In this document: piece after piece, positions 47,401 through 58,969 of the stretch
Layout: each line of letters opens with the position of its first letter
Position numbering within the stretch: the stretch's first letter is position 1
NCBI GenBank assembly: GCA_013399305.1
Contig: VXAI01000117.1
Coordinates: 1,576,590 to 1,640,589 of the forward strand
Length of the DNA stretch: 64,000 nucleotides
Direction: 5' to 3'
Source: Rostratula benghalensis
Taxonomy: Eukaryota > Chordata > Aves > Charadriiformes > Rostratulidae
Program-made: the position numbers and the translations under genes
The notes under the pieces: generated by a model
Told to the model about the DNA's origin: nothing
Database searches by the model: none
Seen by the model: only the letters and a program-made list of their open reading frames with translations

Positions 47401-50400
47401 GTGATTCTTAATTGATTACCCATAATCCTCCTTGGCCACGTCCTCTACTACAAATTCAGCACTGGGGGGCACAGAGAGGAGGGGGGGAGAAAAAGACACT
47501 GAAGAGTTTTAAAAGGATTTGTGATAATTCCTCCATGACGTCCCTGTGTGATGTTTCTCAGTCAATAGGCGATTAGATTGAAGAGAGGATAGCCAGTGTC
47601 AATCCTCTTCTATCCATTCCCACAATGGGTATTAATAGAGGAACAAAAAACACACAAACTTGTAGATGACTTCTTGTTGTTGTTCTTTCCTTTCACTGCA
47701 CACATCAAGGAGTGCAATGAAGATCACAGTCTTTTTTTGTCTTATTTTTCCTGGGAAGGTAGGAGTCAGTAGGGAATTTTACATGAGTGCCAGACTGTCA
47801 GACTATCAAATTGCCTCTTCAGCTGCGGACCTCTTGGCCCAGAGCTGTAACCATAGCCAGGCAGAATGACACTTTCTTCTTCCAGCTAGGTTGGAGGTAA
47901 AGAGCAGTGGTCTAATGTGTGTGTTCCCTTTAAGAGAGACCACACGATGCAAGCTCTGTCATTGCCATGAATCTTCTGGATTTTTTATAGAACATTTTTA
48001 TTAGGAAGAAAGCTCTCTTGCATTTGCTCAGTGTCAGCATGAAGACTATGGATTCTTGCTAGTCAGCCAGAGCCAGATGCGCTGGGAATAAACATCAATC
48101 CCAATTTCTCCATCCGGCTTGTTCTCTCACTTACACGTTTATAATGCATGTCTGGCCTATTCATGTGTTAGAAAGAAAGGAAAACAGCGGTTAATAGCCG
48201 GTTCCCTCCACATGCACTAGTGGCACCATTATATATACTTTCATGCCTTGCTTTACTTTCCTTACTTTAAAGAGCTTCTGTATTCCTGCTGTCCTGTGCA
48301 TCTTCCCCAGAGTAAGAATATATGCTCTAAAATAAGTCACTGTGCCCATCCTTTCTTAGGTAGCAGAATGGTAGTGAAGAGGGGAGCAAGTGAAGAGGCC
48401 AGTGAAGTGGAAAGAAAGAGGAGACTTCCAGTCTTCATTCCTCCACCTCCTATATTTTCTGTGTTGACAAAGGAAAAAAAAAAGAGGAAAAAGAAAGGAA
48501 ATCCATGAAAAATTAATGGAAGATGCAATCCTGATCTTTCAATGGGCGCTGCCTAAATTTGAACATCCTTATTCTTGATGGCAACTTCCTTATGTACTGC
48601 CAGTATTAACCTTTGAAGAATAGTCTTCTTCATTCCTATAGGTACTTTTATCATAAAGTACTGAAATTATTCACTGAAGAAACTTTCCCGAAGTTGTTCG
48701 TAGACTAGCATAACTCATGACAAATGCACAGATCTCTAGGCTCCAGAACTGGTGCTTTCAGCACAGGGCAACCCTCCTTAAGGCAGCCAACCACCAAGGA
48801 AAGTAACACGTGGGACTTGATTCCTCATTTTCAGTCAGCACAAGAGTGGAGAGTCTCTGTTTCCTTAGCTTTTGGTCAAGCTTGTTATCTGCAGGGAAAT
48901 AAATAATCCAATAGCTGTTTCTATTTGACTTGTCATATAACATGCACTGCTCAGTCATCTAAAACACAGGTGACCAGAAATAGAATCTGTTTTAAATATA
49001 TAATTGCCCAATTTCTTTCAACATTCTGGAAAAAATATTCCCTGTGCCACACAGGAACTTTAAGCAGGTTTCATAGGCATCACCTGTCATTTTCAAGCAG
49101 ATGATTGATAAGGCCTGGCATTAACTTTATCCATGGTCTCTCTCCTTCCTTCTTCAGATATATTTTACCCCAGTATCTGACTTTGATGATCTTTCTGTCA
49201 GTATCCAGACCAGTCTGTCCAACACAAGGTATGTCAGTTACCAGCAAGAAAGGGACATACCATTCTTCCAGCAGAGTGTGTGTGAAGGGTAGAGCGGCTC
49301 AGGGGTAGTTTCAGCCCACTGGTCCTAGATTTCTTCTGCTCCTGCTTTCTATCAGGAGCTGTGAGGTGGGAAGGGTCTATGATAACCTCAACAACTTGAC
49401 CTCTGCATGTTGGGCTTTAGCATATCCTTTGATTTTGTGCAACCTCAGCTGAACACAGTAGGTAGCTCAAGAGTATAATAAAAATCCCTCCCCATGCCCC
49501 AAACTACAGTGTATTAATTCATTTTCTTCCTTGGTACATAAGCAGGGGTCACAGCTGCCCAGTTCTTCATCATGAAAGTAACAGCCAAGCCTTGCAAACC
49601 AACACTGTAGGGAGTGGCGTGCTTTCAGAGACTATGCAGTTAAAACATGTTCTCCATAAAAGAAGTGAAAAACAACAGCAACAACCAATACTACTCTGGT
49701 TGAAAAATATCCAGGCCCAGTCTTTCACTTTCTCTGTCACTTCACCTTGGCAGATTTCTTGCCATCCACAGAGCAGTCCCAAAATTTACAGAGGCCTTAG
49801 AGAAAACAGCATACTGAACTTGTAATTATTTTGGTTTATTATAGCATCTATACTTAACTCTCTTTCACTTTTTAACTTTGTCCTGTCAGAGAATTTTTAG
49901 CCTCCTTGTTTAATCAGGTATAGTTATCACGTTGCTCCAAAGAGCTCAGATATATTTCCTTTCAGGTTACAGCTTCAGTGAACAATAAATTTATCTCCAG
50001 TCTTCCATAACACTCTTAACCAAATTATGCTCCCTCTTCCTTATATTCAGGGGTTACCCAAGGAAAAACTCTTCCCCGTATTCATCTTCACTCCCAAACC
50101 AAGGTCTCTTCCACACTGGTTGATTCACCATCGCCTCTTACGTCCCAGGTCGAGCTGAAAAGCTCCACCTGCTGGTATTACTCAGCAGTAATTGCACTGA
50201 ACTTTCATGCAGGCTTCAAGCATTCATCATTAGGATGACTCAATAAGCCAGCCCTGCATTGATGAAAGGCCTTAAAACCTCCATCTCTCTTGCACATGCA
50301 TTAGCCACCTTCAGGATAAACTCTGTTGTGTGTTGGGGGGCAGAGGAAAATGTGTTTTATGATTAAAGAACTCGCCAAATTTTCTTCTCTCCTCCATATT

Positions 50401-52239
50401 CTCAGACTTTCTAGGAACCAGTCAAGTAACCCTTGCAGTCATATATTATTACCTGAATATTTTCTGTGAGCGATGCTCCTTGTGTAGGCCATCTTCAGGC
50501 AGCCCCCTGGGGAGAGTTCAGAATCAAAGCTGCATGCAGAATGGATCTTGTATTTGCTCTGTGGAGTCCAGTCTGCAAGCCAGGACTCGGTTCCTCCAAG
50601 GAGGCCCCAAAGCTCTGGCTCCTTTGCATCTGTCCACTGCTGGTTATGCAGGTTGGAATTCTTCAGCTGGGCTTTACGTCTCAGCATAGCTACACTCATT
50701 CCCAGGCTTTGGCCTGATGTGCTCAAACTCCTTCTCAGCTGCAGCGCTATGACTGGTCAGGCACACATGAATTTTCCCTCCTTGCTTGTCTGAAAACAGC
50801 CAAAGGACCAGAGAGCACCTAGTAGTAATTATCCCTGGGGGCAAACAAGAGAACCGGAGAGAACTGGAGGTGAAATGTTGACTTGTTTCTCTCCAAAGCC
50901 ATTTCTCCTGCTGATGCAGGAGGGACTGTGCACACATGGTTGGTTACCTGGGAGGTATATCTATTCCTCTGCTGGGCAAATATAACTCTGGGATGAAGGT
51001 CTCCAGAGAGCTCAAAATTCACATTTCATAGCCATTATATAATATTCCCTTGCAGCTGTCTGGCAGAACATTTCTGCTAACTAAATCACTAGAATGTCTC
51101 TGGAAAGCAAGCACAGCATATACCTGCAGGGTCATACAACATTTATTTACCACTTGCAGAGGGGTTTTTTTTTCTTTTTTCCTTTTTCTTTTTTCTTCCT
51201 CTTTTTTGTTAGTAGAATATCATTTATCCAGCTCTAGAAAGGTGCAACAGCCTTGTCAGAAGACAAACGCAGAGCCAAGAACCCACACACTGCTTCCGGC
51301 ACTGCCAGGAGCTCTGCTTCTGACATCCCATCAGTGCCTCCAGTGCCTCAGTTCACCCTGACCCTGGACAACAGTGGCATTTCTGACTGCTGAGAGGCAA
51401 TGAGGGTGAGTGCATTGGTGGCTGAGATGTGTCATATAGTACAATGGAGTTGCTGAACCAGCATTCCTCCTTCACTTCTGTGGGCTTTCTTTGATGTCCC
51501 TTGTGTAGCCTGTGGAACACATCCATGTCTATTCTTGGACATCTTCAGCTACACACATATGTACCTAAATGAGTGTCTATACATGCATAGTAGATCTATA
51601 TATAGTTCCGTATTGATAGGCACTAGCAGTATGAGGAGGCAAGTTACAAATCTAAAATATAGCAGACATGCATGCTTGTGCCCGCGGGATTGCATCAAAG
51701 TTGGCTAAGAATATGAACAGACTTCTACATCACCCCAAGTGTCAACATTTTGAAAATTCAGCCTATTGGGCTACTGATATAAAATATGAAGAAAAAAGGG
51801 TACATGGCAAATCTTTCAGGTTGGAAAAATTGAAGGATTTTTTTCACCTTTCAAAATTAAAAATGTCATTGGAAATGTGATGGATTTTATCTCCTCTGAT
51901 TGGGAAACAATGTTCTCTCCTTTACAAACATGGCCCATTATTCCTCTGTAGGCTGGTGTCACAAATTTTAGAGTAAAAAATGATTCAATGTATCTACAGT
52001 CATTGGAGCACACAATTGTTTGATTTTATCTACTCCAGATCTCCTCAGAGACCTGGTCCCGACTTCCAGAGAGACAAAAAAAAAATCCTCTAGTCATCTA
52101 GTTTTCCAATTTTATGCACTTTAATTGCTAAATCAAATAATTAAGTAGAAGTGTCACATAAAATAAATATTGACCCAATTTATTTTAATTTACTTTGATA
52201 TAAACAAAAACAATTAATCTAATTATCAGGTAATTTAAA
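44413..52239. other. Long unassigned stretch, no gene recognised
   Basis: No recognised gene, RNA gene or mobile element. Frames of up to 115 codons overlap on both strands (for example 45469-45858 and 50439-51022) without known domains. Pyrimidine-rich low-complexity sequence occurs at about 51160-51215. Splice-donor-like GTAAGT occurs near 45751, without partner signals. Confidence 0.4.
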
Positions 52240-52640
52240 ACATTATAAATAAATCAACAACATTATGAGGTTTATCTAACACACAGGAAGACAGTAGTTA
52301 GCTGGCAGCCATTAAGTGCAAAGTAACATTATCAGCACCAGCTGAAATATCTTATTCCACCTGAATGTCAAATGCAGCAAGCAGCTAGTTACTCCCAGAT
52401 CAAAGGTGATACTGGTGTTCATTTAAATAGTCCTGGAGTGTGTCAAAATGACAAAGCTTGTTACATGGAAAACTCAAATGGAAATGCACAGAGAAATACT
52501 TTCAGGATTAATCACACTGCATTCCTGATTTGAAATTTCATGCATGCATCAGATGTTCTGGAGAGCAACTGATTAATTTAAGAATGCCATAGGTATTCAG
52601 AGTGTATTAGTTAGCTGTCATTAGTAAGAAAATCCTTGGA
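52240..52640. promoter_or_regulatory. Candidate conserved non-coding element
   Basis: A block with many developmental transcription-factor-like words: GGATTAATCAC, CTGATTAATTTAAG, CATGCATGCATC, ATCAAAGG (TCF/LEF-like), CAGCTG-type E-boxes and GTCATTAG. It is free of simple repeats and lies just upstream of the second LTR. The reading as an enhancer is inference from motif content; no alignment was possible. Confidence 0.25.
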
Positions 52641-52709
52641 TTCTTTGCACACACACAGAGCAAGGATCATCAAGTATGAGAGTCTTCTTTTATTAGGACT
52701 GATGGTAGA

Positions 52710-53211
52710 TGTCATGGTTTCAGCTGGGATGGATTTAACTTTTTTGGTAGCAGCTGTGTAGTGGATGAGAAACAGTGATGATCGTACAATAACTGTTTTG
52801 GTTGTTGTTAAGTAGTCAAATCTTTTCTGCTCTTCTCATTGTCCCACCAATGAGGGCTGGGGGTCACAAGAAGTTGGGAGGGGACACGGCCAGGACAGAT
52901 GATCCCAACTGAGTAAAGGGATATTCCATGCCATGTGATGTCATGCTGGGGGAAGAAGAAGGATGGAGGACAATGTTTGGAGTAACGGTATTTGTCTTCC
53001 CAAATAACCATTATGTGTGATGGACCCTTCCTTTCCTGGAGATGGCTGAACATCTCTCTGCTTATGGGAAGTGTGAACAAAGTCTTTCTTTTGCCGTGCC
53101 TGTGTGAATGGCTTTTGTTTTACTTTTACTGGTTAAACTGTCTTTCTCTAAACCCAGTGTATTCTCACTTTCGTTTTTCTGATTCCTTCCCTGATCCTAT
53201 CCATGGGGAGC
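52710..53211 (+). mobile_element. LTR fragment, same family as 9707-10166
   Basis: Begins TGTCATGGTTTCAGCTGGGA, the same kind of 5' end as other LTRs of this family, and shares long blocks with the solo LTR at 9707: the GGGATATTCCAT block, the GGAAGAAGAAGGA block and TTTGTCTTCCCAA. The sense strand is plus. It keeps the middle part that the first copy lacks (53030-53160, with GGTTAAACTGTC near the polyadenylation region). It lacks about 12 bases that contain the TATA box in the first copy (junction about 52946). It is cut off before the final TTAAACCACGACA-type end, so no closing CA or target-site duplication can be found. No internal viral genes adjoin it. Confidence 0.85.
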
Positions 53212-56200
53212 AAGAAGAATCAAATCATCTTCTGTTCAGCCAATATGGTTTCCTTGACTTCCCACTGAGAGTATCAGGAAGATAGCATGTTGTTCAGAAA
53301 ATTACTCAGTTTAATACTGAAAACTTTCCCTAAGCAGTTTAAGCAGATATCAGGTCTGCTGATCCTGCGAATTGTAGCACAGTTGCCCACGTATTGTGGC
53401 TGCCTGGGAAAGCAGAGTAAACATAAACTTCTTTAAGAAATGGAACTTACTTGATGGCAGAACCAGGCACGGCCAGTTTCAGTGGATAGGGAACAGGAAA
53501 AGAAATTGTTGGGGTTTTTTTAGAAGGGACAGTGTAGCTTATTCTGCTTCCTCATAACTCGTGCTTACTAGCCTCTTGGCAAATTAAATTGGAATGCTTT
53601 TGAATTCATCAGCATAGCTTGATATATCCTGCCCCTCCATGTAAAAGACAATCCCATAAAATAATAAAGGAAACAAAAATCCATCCCATCAGACAGAGAA
53701 TTTATAAATATTTTAATATTTCAAATCATGGCTCAATGGATAGACGCCACTTACTCTATCCTAGAAATGCCCCAGCTCAAATATATCTTGGAAGTGCAAA
53801 GATGGCAAAGTGCTGGTGCTAAAGACAGTAATTCCATCAGCTCTACACATCTATTGCTAATCTGGAGAGACCCACAGAACTGCTTCTTGACAATGAAGTG
53901 TTTGAATTTAGCTAATTTTTGACCCAGGCAAATTTAAGAGAAAACATTACCTTTTATCATCACATTTTATCATGAGGGTTTCCCTTTAGGCCCTTTGTGT
54001 TTTAAAACAAAGTTCCCTAGGCACAGATGTTCCTCTGCCTCCCAGCACAGCCTCCAGAACAGAAAGGCCTGAATCAAGGTGGATCCCCTTAGTCTAACAT
54101 TTTTGTTAAAAATTAAAAACTGACAATAAAAATTACTAATTAATGAGTAAATAAGATTATGTGGTAAAAGGGCAGAATTTGTGAAAACTTCTGCGGCTAG
54201 CAAAATGTTCTCTGCTTCCCAGTAATGATATGGGGGACCCATTGGGTTCTATTGCTTTACATAGAGGCCTCCCTGATCTTCCACCCTGGAAGATAACTAT
54301 GACTCCTGATAGAACAGCTGGTTCATGTGAAAGGCTACTGCAGTCCCTCCTGTACAAGTTGATGTAACTGGGGTATTCCAAGAGACAAATGTATTTGGAA
54401 GCACATTTTCCAGCACAGGAAATGCCACTGCTAGGAAAGGTCTCAGAGAGATGCAGGTGGCAGTGATGGGGCATGGCTTTCCCCAGTGGTTTTGCAGGTG
54501 GTCATGTTAAACAGAAAACAGTGGCCTTCTGCAATACACAGCAAAGTTCGACTATAGCAGTGGTCTCCATGGAGTTTCCGTCAGCATTTTCTCCAGCTGG
54601 TTCTTCTGGTTTTGGCTGCCCTTGGCACTGCAGTGTCTTGAGGTGATGACTTCCCTGTAGGGTGAAATATTTGCAGTCTAATTCTGAGGCTGGTCAGAGT
54701 CCTCCTGCTTCCTCATACCTTGAAATGTTTGCTCATCAAGAGAAAGCACATTCCTATATGCAATGCAGCTCCTGATTGTCAGGCCAGGCAGAAAGTTTAA
54801 TTTGTAATGTTAAAGTGAAATTGACAGGAATAAAATAGAAGTCTGATTTTTTTTGCTTTGGAACTATTTTAAAAGATAAATTGATCTAACTTCTCCATTG
54901 TTTTAGCTGTGCGTGAAGAAGGACTTCTTTGTTTTCCTACAGTATGCCGTCAGAGCAGGTAGGATGAAGTTCCACTAGCCAGCAGCCAAAGAAAGATAAA
55001 AGATATATATGCAGAGAAGATCAACAAGGTTTTAAATAGTAAGTGTCTTTCCAGAAAAGCCTTTAGGAAGATTAGGGTGCGTGTACTTATCCCAGCCGAA
55101 GGGGAAACATTGACAGTAATTTATGATTAGTTTGAAACCTTTATCTGCAGCCTAATAGTTACTTCAACTTTAAGAGAGGAGAGGCTATGAAGTGATTAAA
55201 GTCCAGGTCTGAGATTCCAAGACTCCAGGTTCCTACATTCATCTACACTGAATTGCTTTAAGTTAGGGTGCATCCTTTAGCCTCCCAATACATTTCTCTC
55301 CTTCTGTGCCCCCTTACCCAGTAAAACAGCTCCATTTCTCCCACCATTTTCTCAATTATTTATGCCTTCCTCTGACGGCAGCTATTAAAAATATATTAAA
55401 GACTGGAAAGAGGCCAGAAAAAGGAAAAAAAAAAACTTATGACAAGGTCTGGATAAATTGCATTACTGTAAAACCTCACACTCCGAATAACAAACCCAAT
55501 ATCCCTCTGGAAGCCCTCCTGAGTGATTAAACTTAGCATTAAAGGCCAAAAGGTACTGTTCTGTATGGCACCACCTTTTCAGAGTCCAGAGACCACCTTA
55601 AAAATGTAAGTGAGAGCTATGCTGCTTCTACAACTACCTGGATGTAGCCAAAGCACATGTATGAAGGCAAGGGGAGAGGAAATGAGTTCATACTTGTGTA
55701 GAGATGGTAGCTGGGGAATGTCTAACTGTGGGGAGAACACCATGAGCAGGAAGCTACTGAGGTGAGTCTCTAGTGGGGCTGCTATCCCCATATGACACTA
55801 AGGCTCACACCCTTGGAGGAAGAACCATCACTAAAAGTCTGTGTCCCCAGCTTTTTGCATCAGAGGGAATGCTTCAAGGAGAGATATATTGGGGTAGTCC
55901 TCTTCCGACATCTCCACAATTATCTCCTTGTAGCTGTTTCTTGCAAAGCTATGGGGCTCTCTAAAGGGATATTTTAATCACCAGGCCTGTCTCAGTGCCT
56001 CCTCATGTCCTTACATCAATACAGTTAGTTCTGCCTTTCTTCCTTCTGGTGCTACCTAGCTTTGTAGCATTCCTTGGAGATAGAGGAACATAAGAGGTTT
56101 CACCTTGACACTTGGAGGTGAGTAGAAGTAGGGAAGAGATCTGGTCACATTCCAGTGTCTCAGTGGGATGTGGACAGCTGAGGAGAGGTTTGGGATTGAT

Positions 56201-56321
56201 GTACTCTCAGTCTCTCCATGAATTGGAATGCAGCATACAGGGAACAGTGTATACCTTTACATAGTGGCTAGCCAGAAAGAAACTTAAAGAACTTGACCAG
56301 TTCTTCTGGACAAAACCAATA
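53212..56321. other. Unassigned non-coding stretch
   Basis: No named gene. A 52-bp segment at 54907-54958 lies between TTGTTTTAG and GCAGGTAGG and is a weak microexon candidate. Open frames of up to 105 codons (54157-54474, minus) show no domain. Confidence 0.4.
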
Positions 56322-56424
56322 GTGAGAAGATAAACTCAGAAAAAAATGAGAAGATAAACTCAGAGACAAGATAAGAAATAAGATAAACTCAGAAATTAGT
56401 GAGAAGACAAACTCAGAAAAGAAT
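56322..56424. repeat. Degenerate minisatellite, GATAAACTCAGA units
   Basis: Four imperfect copies of an AGAAGATAAACTCAGA-type unit with variable spacing. The strand is almost free of cytosine except in the ACTCAG core. The units overlap a minus-strand open frame, which is a by-product of the repetition. Confidence 0.8.
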
Positions 56425-56727
56425 TGGGTTGTGATGTGCTGCAAGTAATTTGAGGTCCTTTTTTCCCTCGGATGCACATGAAAAAGTGTGCCTCTAAAAA
56501 ATCTGGCTGCTTCCCACATATATTTTTAAAAAATTCTTATTTTTCTTTAGCTGAGTGCTTGGTGCTCCACCCCTGATGCTGAGTGGAGAGTAGAGGTCTG
56601 GACTACTTATCCAGGCACTGCCTATTCTTTGTCTGTGTATAACCCCAGACATGGAGGGTAATAATTGTGAGGTCAGGCAGAGAAACTAAATTGAGCAGTG
56701 AAACTGAGGACAATTCTTGCTAAATAA

Positions 56728-56838
56728 AAGGAAGGAAGGAAAGAAGGAAGAAAGGAATGAAGGGAGGAAAGAAGGGAGGAAGAGAGGGAGAAAGGTAGGG
56801 AGGAAGGAAGGAAAGAAGGAAGGAGGGAAGGAAGGAGT
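56728..56838. repeat. GGAA-type polypurine tract
   Basis: About 110 bp of nearly pure purine on the plus strand, built from GGAAGGAAGAAAGGA-like units and interrupted by rare T. The serine-leucine-proline-rich frame on the minus strand is its translation. Long polypurine mirror tracts can form triplex DNA; clustered GGAA can also bind ETS factors. Confidence 0.9.
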
Positions 56839-58546
56839 GCAGAGTGGTGAATAATGCTCAGGCGAACAGTCACGGGATAGGGCAGATCACTGCACTCCTC
56901 CAAAGACCTTTGCACATACCACATCTCTAAGTGCTGCTCCAAATGCTTGTTACCAACACACTGATTTCCACTTGACAAGGAAAACAGGCATCAGAATGGA
57001 GTCCTGCTGTTTCCATGGAAAATTCCCATGCCTATCAGATGAATGGAGGGCACGTTTTGCTTTGTATAAAGGTAAAAAAAATAAGGCTGCTGCAAAGGCA
57101 AAGGGTTATCTTTTCCATTCAGACTAAAAATTCCATATGCTCTATTCATAGTCTCTCTCCCTCCCCCTTCTACACCTTGGCATACAGACAACCCAGTGCC
57201 CCACATACAGAATTTATTTCTATTGTTTTACTTCCGGATAAACAGCAAAAAATACATGTCAGGCAAATTATAGGACTAATAACTTAATCCCCTATAACAA
57301 AAAATAAGTTCCTTTGATGTATCAAGCTTTTTTTTATACCAGTTTTGGAGTTTTCCTATGATATTTTCCTCTAGTTATGTGTACCCCTTTTGGCTCAGTT
57401 AGGATAACATTACATTTGACATTACATGTCCCATCAATCCAGCCTCCCAAGGAAATCAGTCTACTCCTGTAGATGAAATCTTTGGATGTGAAAAAGGAGT
57501 AGTCAAATATCAGATTAACCTGTATGTCCCATTGCGGGTTGTCAGTGGAAGTGGAAAGATTTTTCTCCACTGGGCAGTATGGGCAAGGACAGCTTTGGGT
57601 TTGTTTTTCTTGTTTGAATGAGCAGCTGCTATTTAACCTGACAAAACAACAGGCTGTTCGTCAGGCTTTAACAGACCAAACGTTAGCAAATTACTGCCCA
57701 ACCACTTGAAAGGATTTGCATAAATATTTGTGTTACGCAAGTTTACCACGGCATGAGATATTTCCTACCTCAAGCACAGAGACAACATATAGCATGCATT
57801 AGCCTGCCTGGAGCTCTGTGTTACCACAGCTGGATCACTTCCAGCACTGAAATAGCTTGTGTATGTCTATATTCCACCAGATTGTATGGGGTAGGTATTC
57901 TCAGCAAAGATCTAAAGCTGCAGCTGCCTCAAGTTTGTCCTTCCAGCCACACAGCAAAATCTCATTTCCCACAAACAGAATCCTGGATTTTCTCTGGCAG
58001 TGAAAACAGCCTTTGGATGGTCTTCCTTCTGGCTTGAAAAATAAGTGGGAACTTCTTTCGTGGTCTCAGGTTCAACTCAAAATCACAAAAGAGAAAAAAA
58101 GCAGATTTACTCCTTTTTAACCTTATGCAATGAAGGGAGCTACAAACCTATTTGTTTCTTTTCCAGCTCTTTCTATCATTTAATAAGTATCAAGCTGGCT
58201 TGCAACCAAGTACTGTGATTTTGCCACTATGGCCGTATATTTCAGCAAATTAGTTTTCTTCAGACAAAGCAAGAAAGGCTAATAAATGCAGATGAAAGAT
58301 AAAATGCAGCAGAAACTGAAGGGATAGAAAAAAATAAAGAATGCTCTTGTCAGGGTGTTGTGATGAATGGGTAGCCATAATTTTTATTCTCAGACATGAA
58401 CTGGGAATTGTCTTTGAAAAAGCTGAAGCTGCAGGTCAATGTCAATACCTGAGTCAAGATTATGATTCAATGTCTGGATCATGTTTCTTGCTCACTCTTC
58501 ACTGTTGACCCCCAAAAACAGGGGCGGTGTGACAACACTAAATATT

Positions 58547-58587
58547 AGTATTACTAGGACTACAGTATTACAGTATTACTAGGACTA
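58547..58587. repeat. 16-bp direct repeat, period 25
   Basis: AGTATTACTAGGACTA at 58547-58562 and again at 58572-58587, with CAGTATTAC between, which itself repeats part of the unit. A small replication-slippage product. Confidence 0.8.
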
Positions 58588-58947
58588 TTTTTTAAATGAC
58601 TAATATATAATGAAACTACAAGAAACTAAAGCAAGGCTACATTCTATCTATCTTAGAGGATGGTGCCGAACTGCCCACTAAGGATTTACCAGGGCTGGAT
58701 CGCTAAAGTATATGTCCTAGGCATATGTTACAGCTGGAAAAGAGAGAAATTTGAAACAAACAGAGAGAGCAAAAGAGTATGTTTCTTACAACTTTTAACC
58801 ATTTCAGCAGTGCTGCTACAGAGGCATCAAGATTGAGGGACTGCTGTAAGGTTGAATAAAAAAGCCCCATGTTTTTGGTTCAGCTCCTCAACACACTGGC
58901 AACTCAGACTAAGCTTCGCAAGCCAACTTTCAGCCACAGAGCTCAAA

Positions 58948-58969
58948 TAGGGTTAACCCTAACCCTAAC
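58948..58969. repeat. Telomere-like motif with head-to-head palindrome
   Basis: One TAGGGTT unit meets AACCCTAACCCTAA, so that TAGGGTTAACCCTA is a perfect 14-bp palindrome of the vertebrate telomere repeat. It is only about three units long and may be chance or a relic of end-repair insertion. Confidence 0.6.

Noticed and set aside
53727..53750. TGGCTCAATGGATAGACGCC resembling a tRNA A-box region
   Set aside because: No B-box, no cloverleaf partner sequences and no T-run terminator at the right distance were found.
56673..56978. Serine/proline/leucine-rich minus-strand frame
   Set aside because: Translation of the GGAA polypurine tract.
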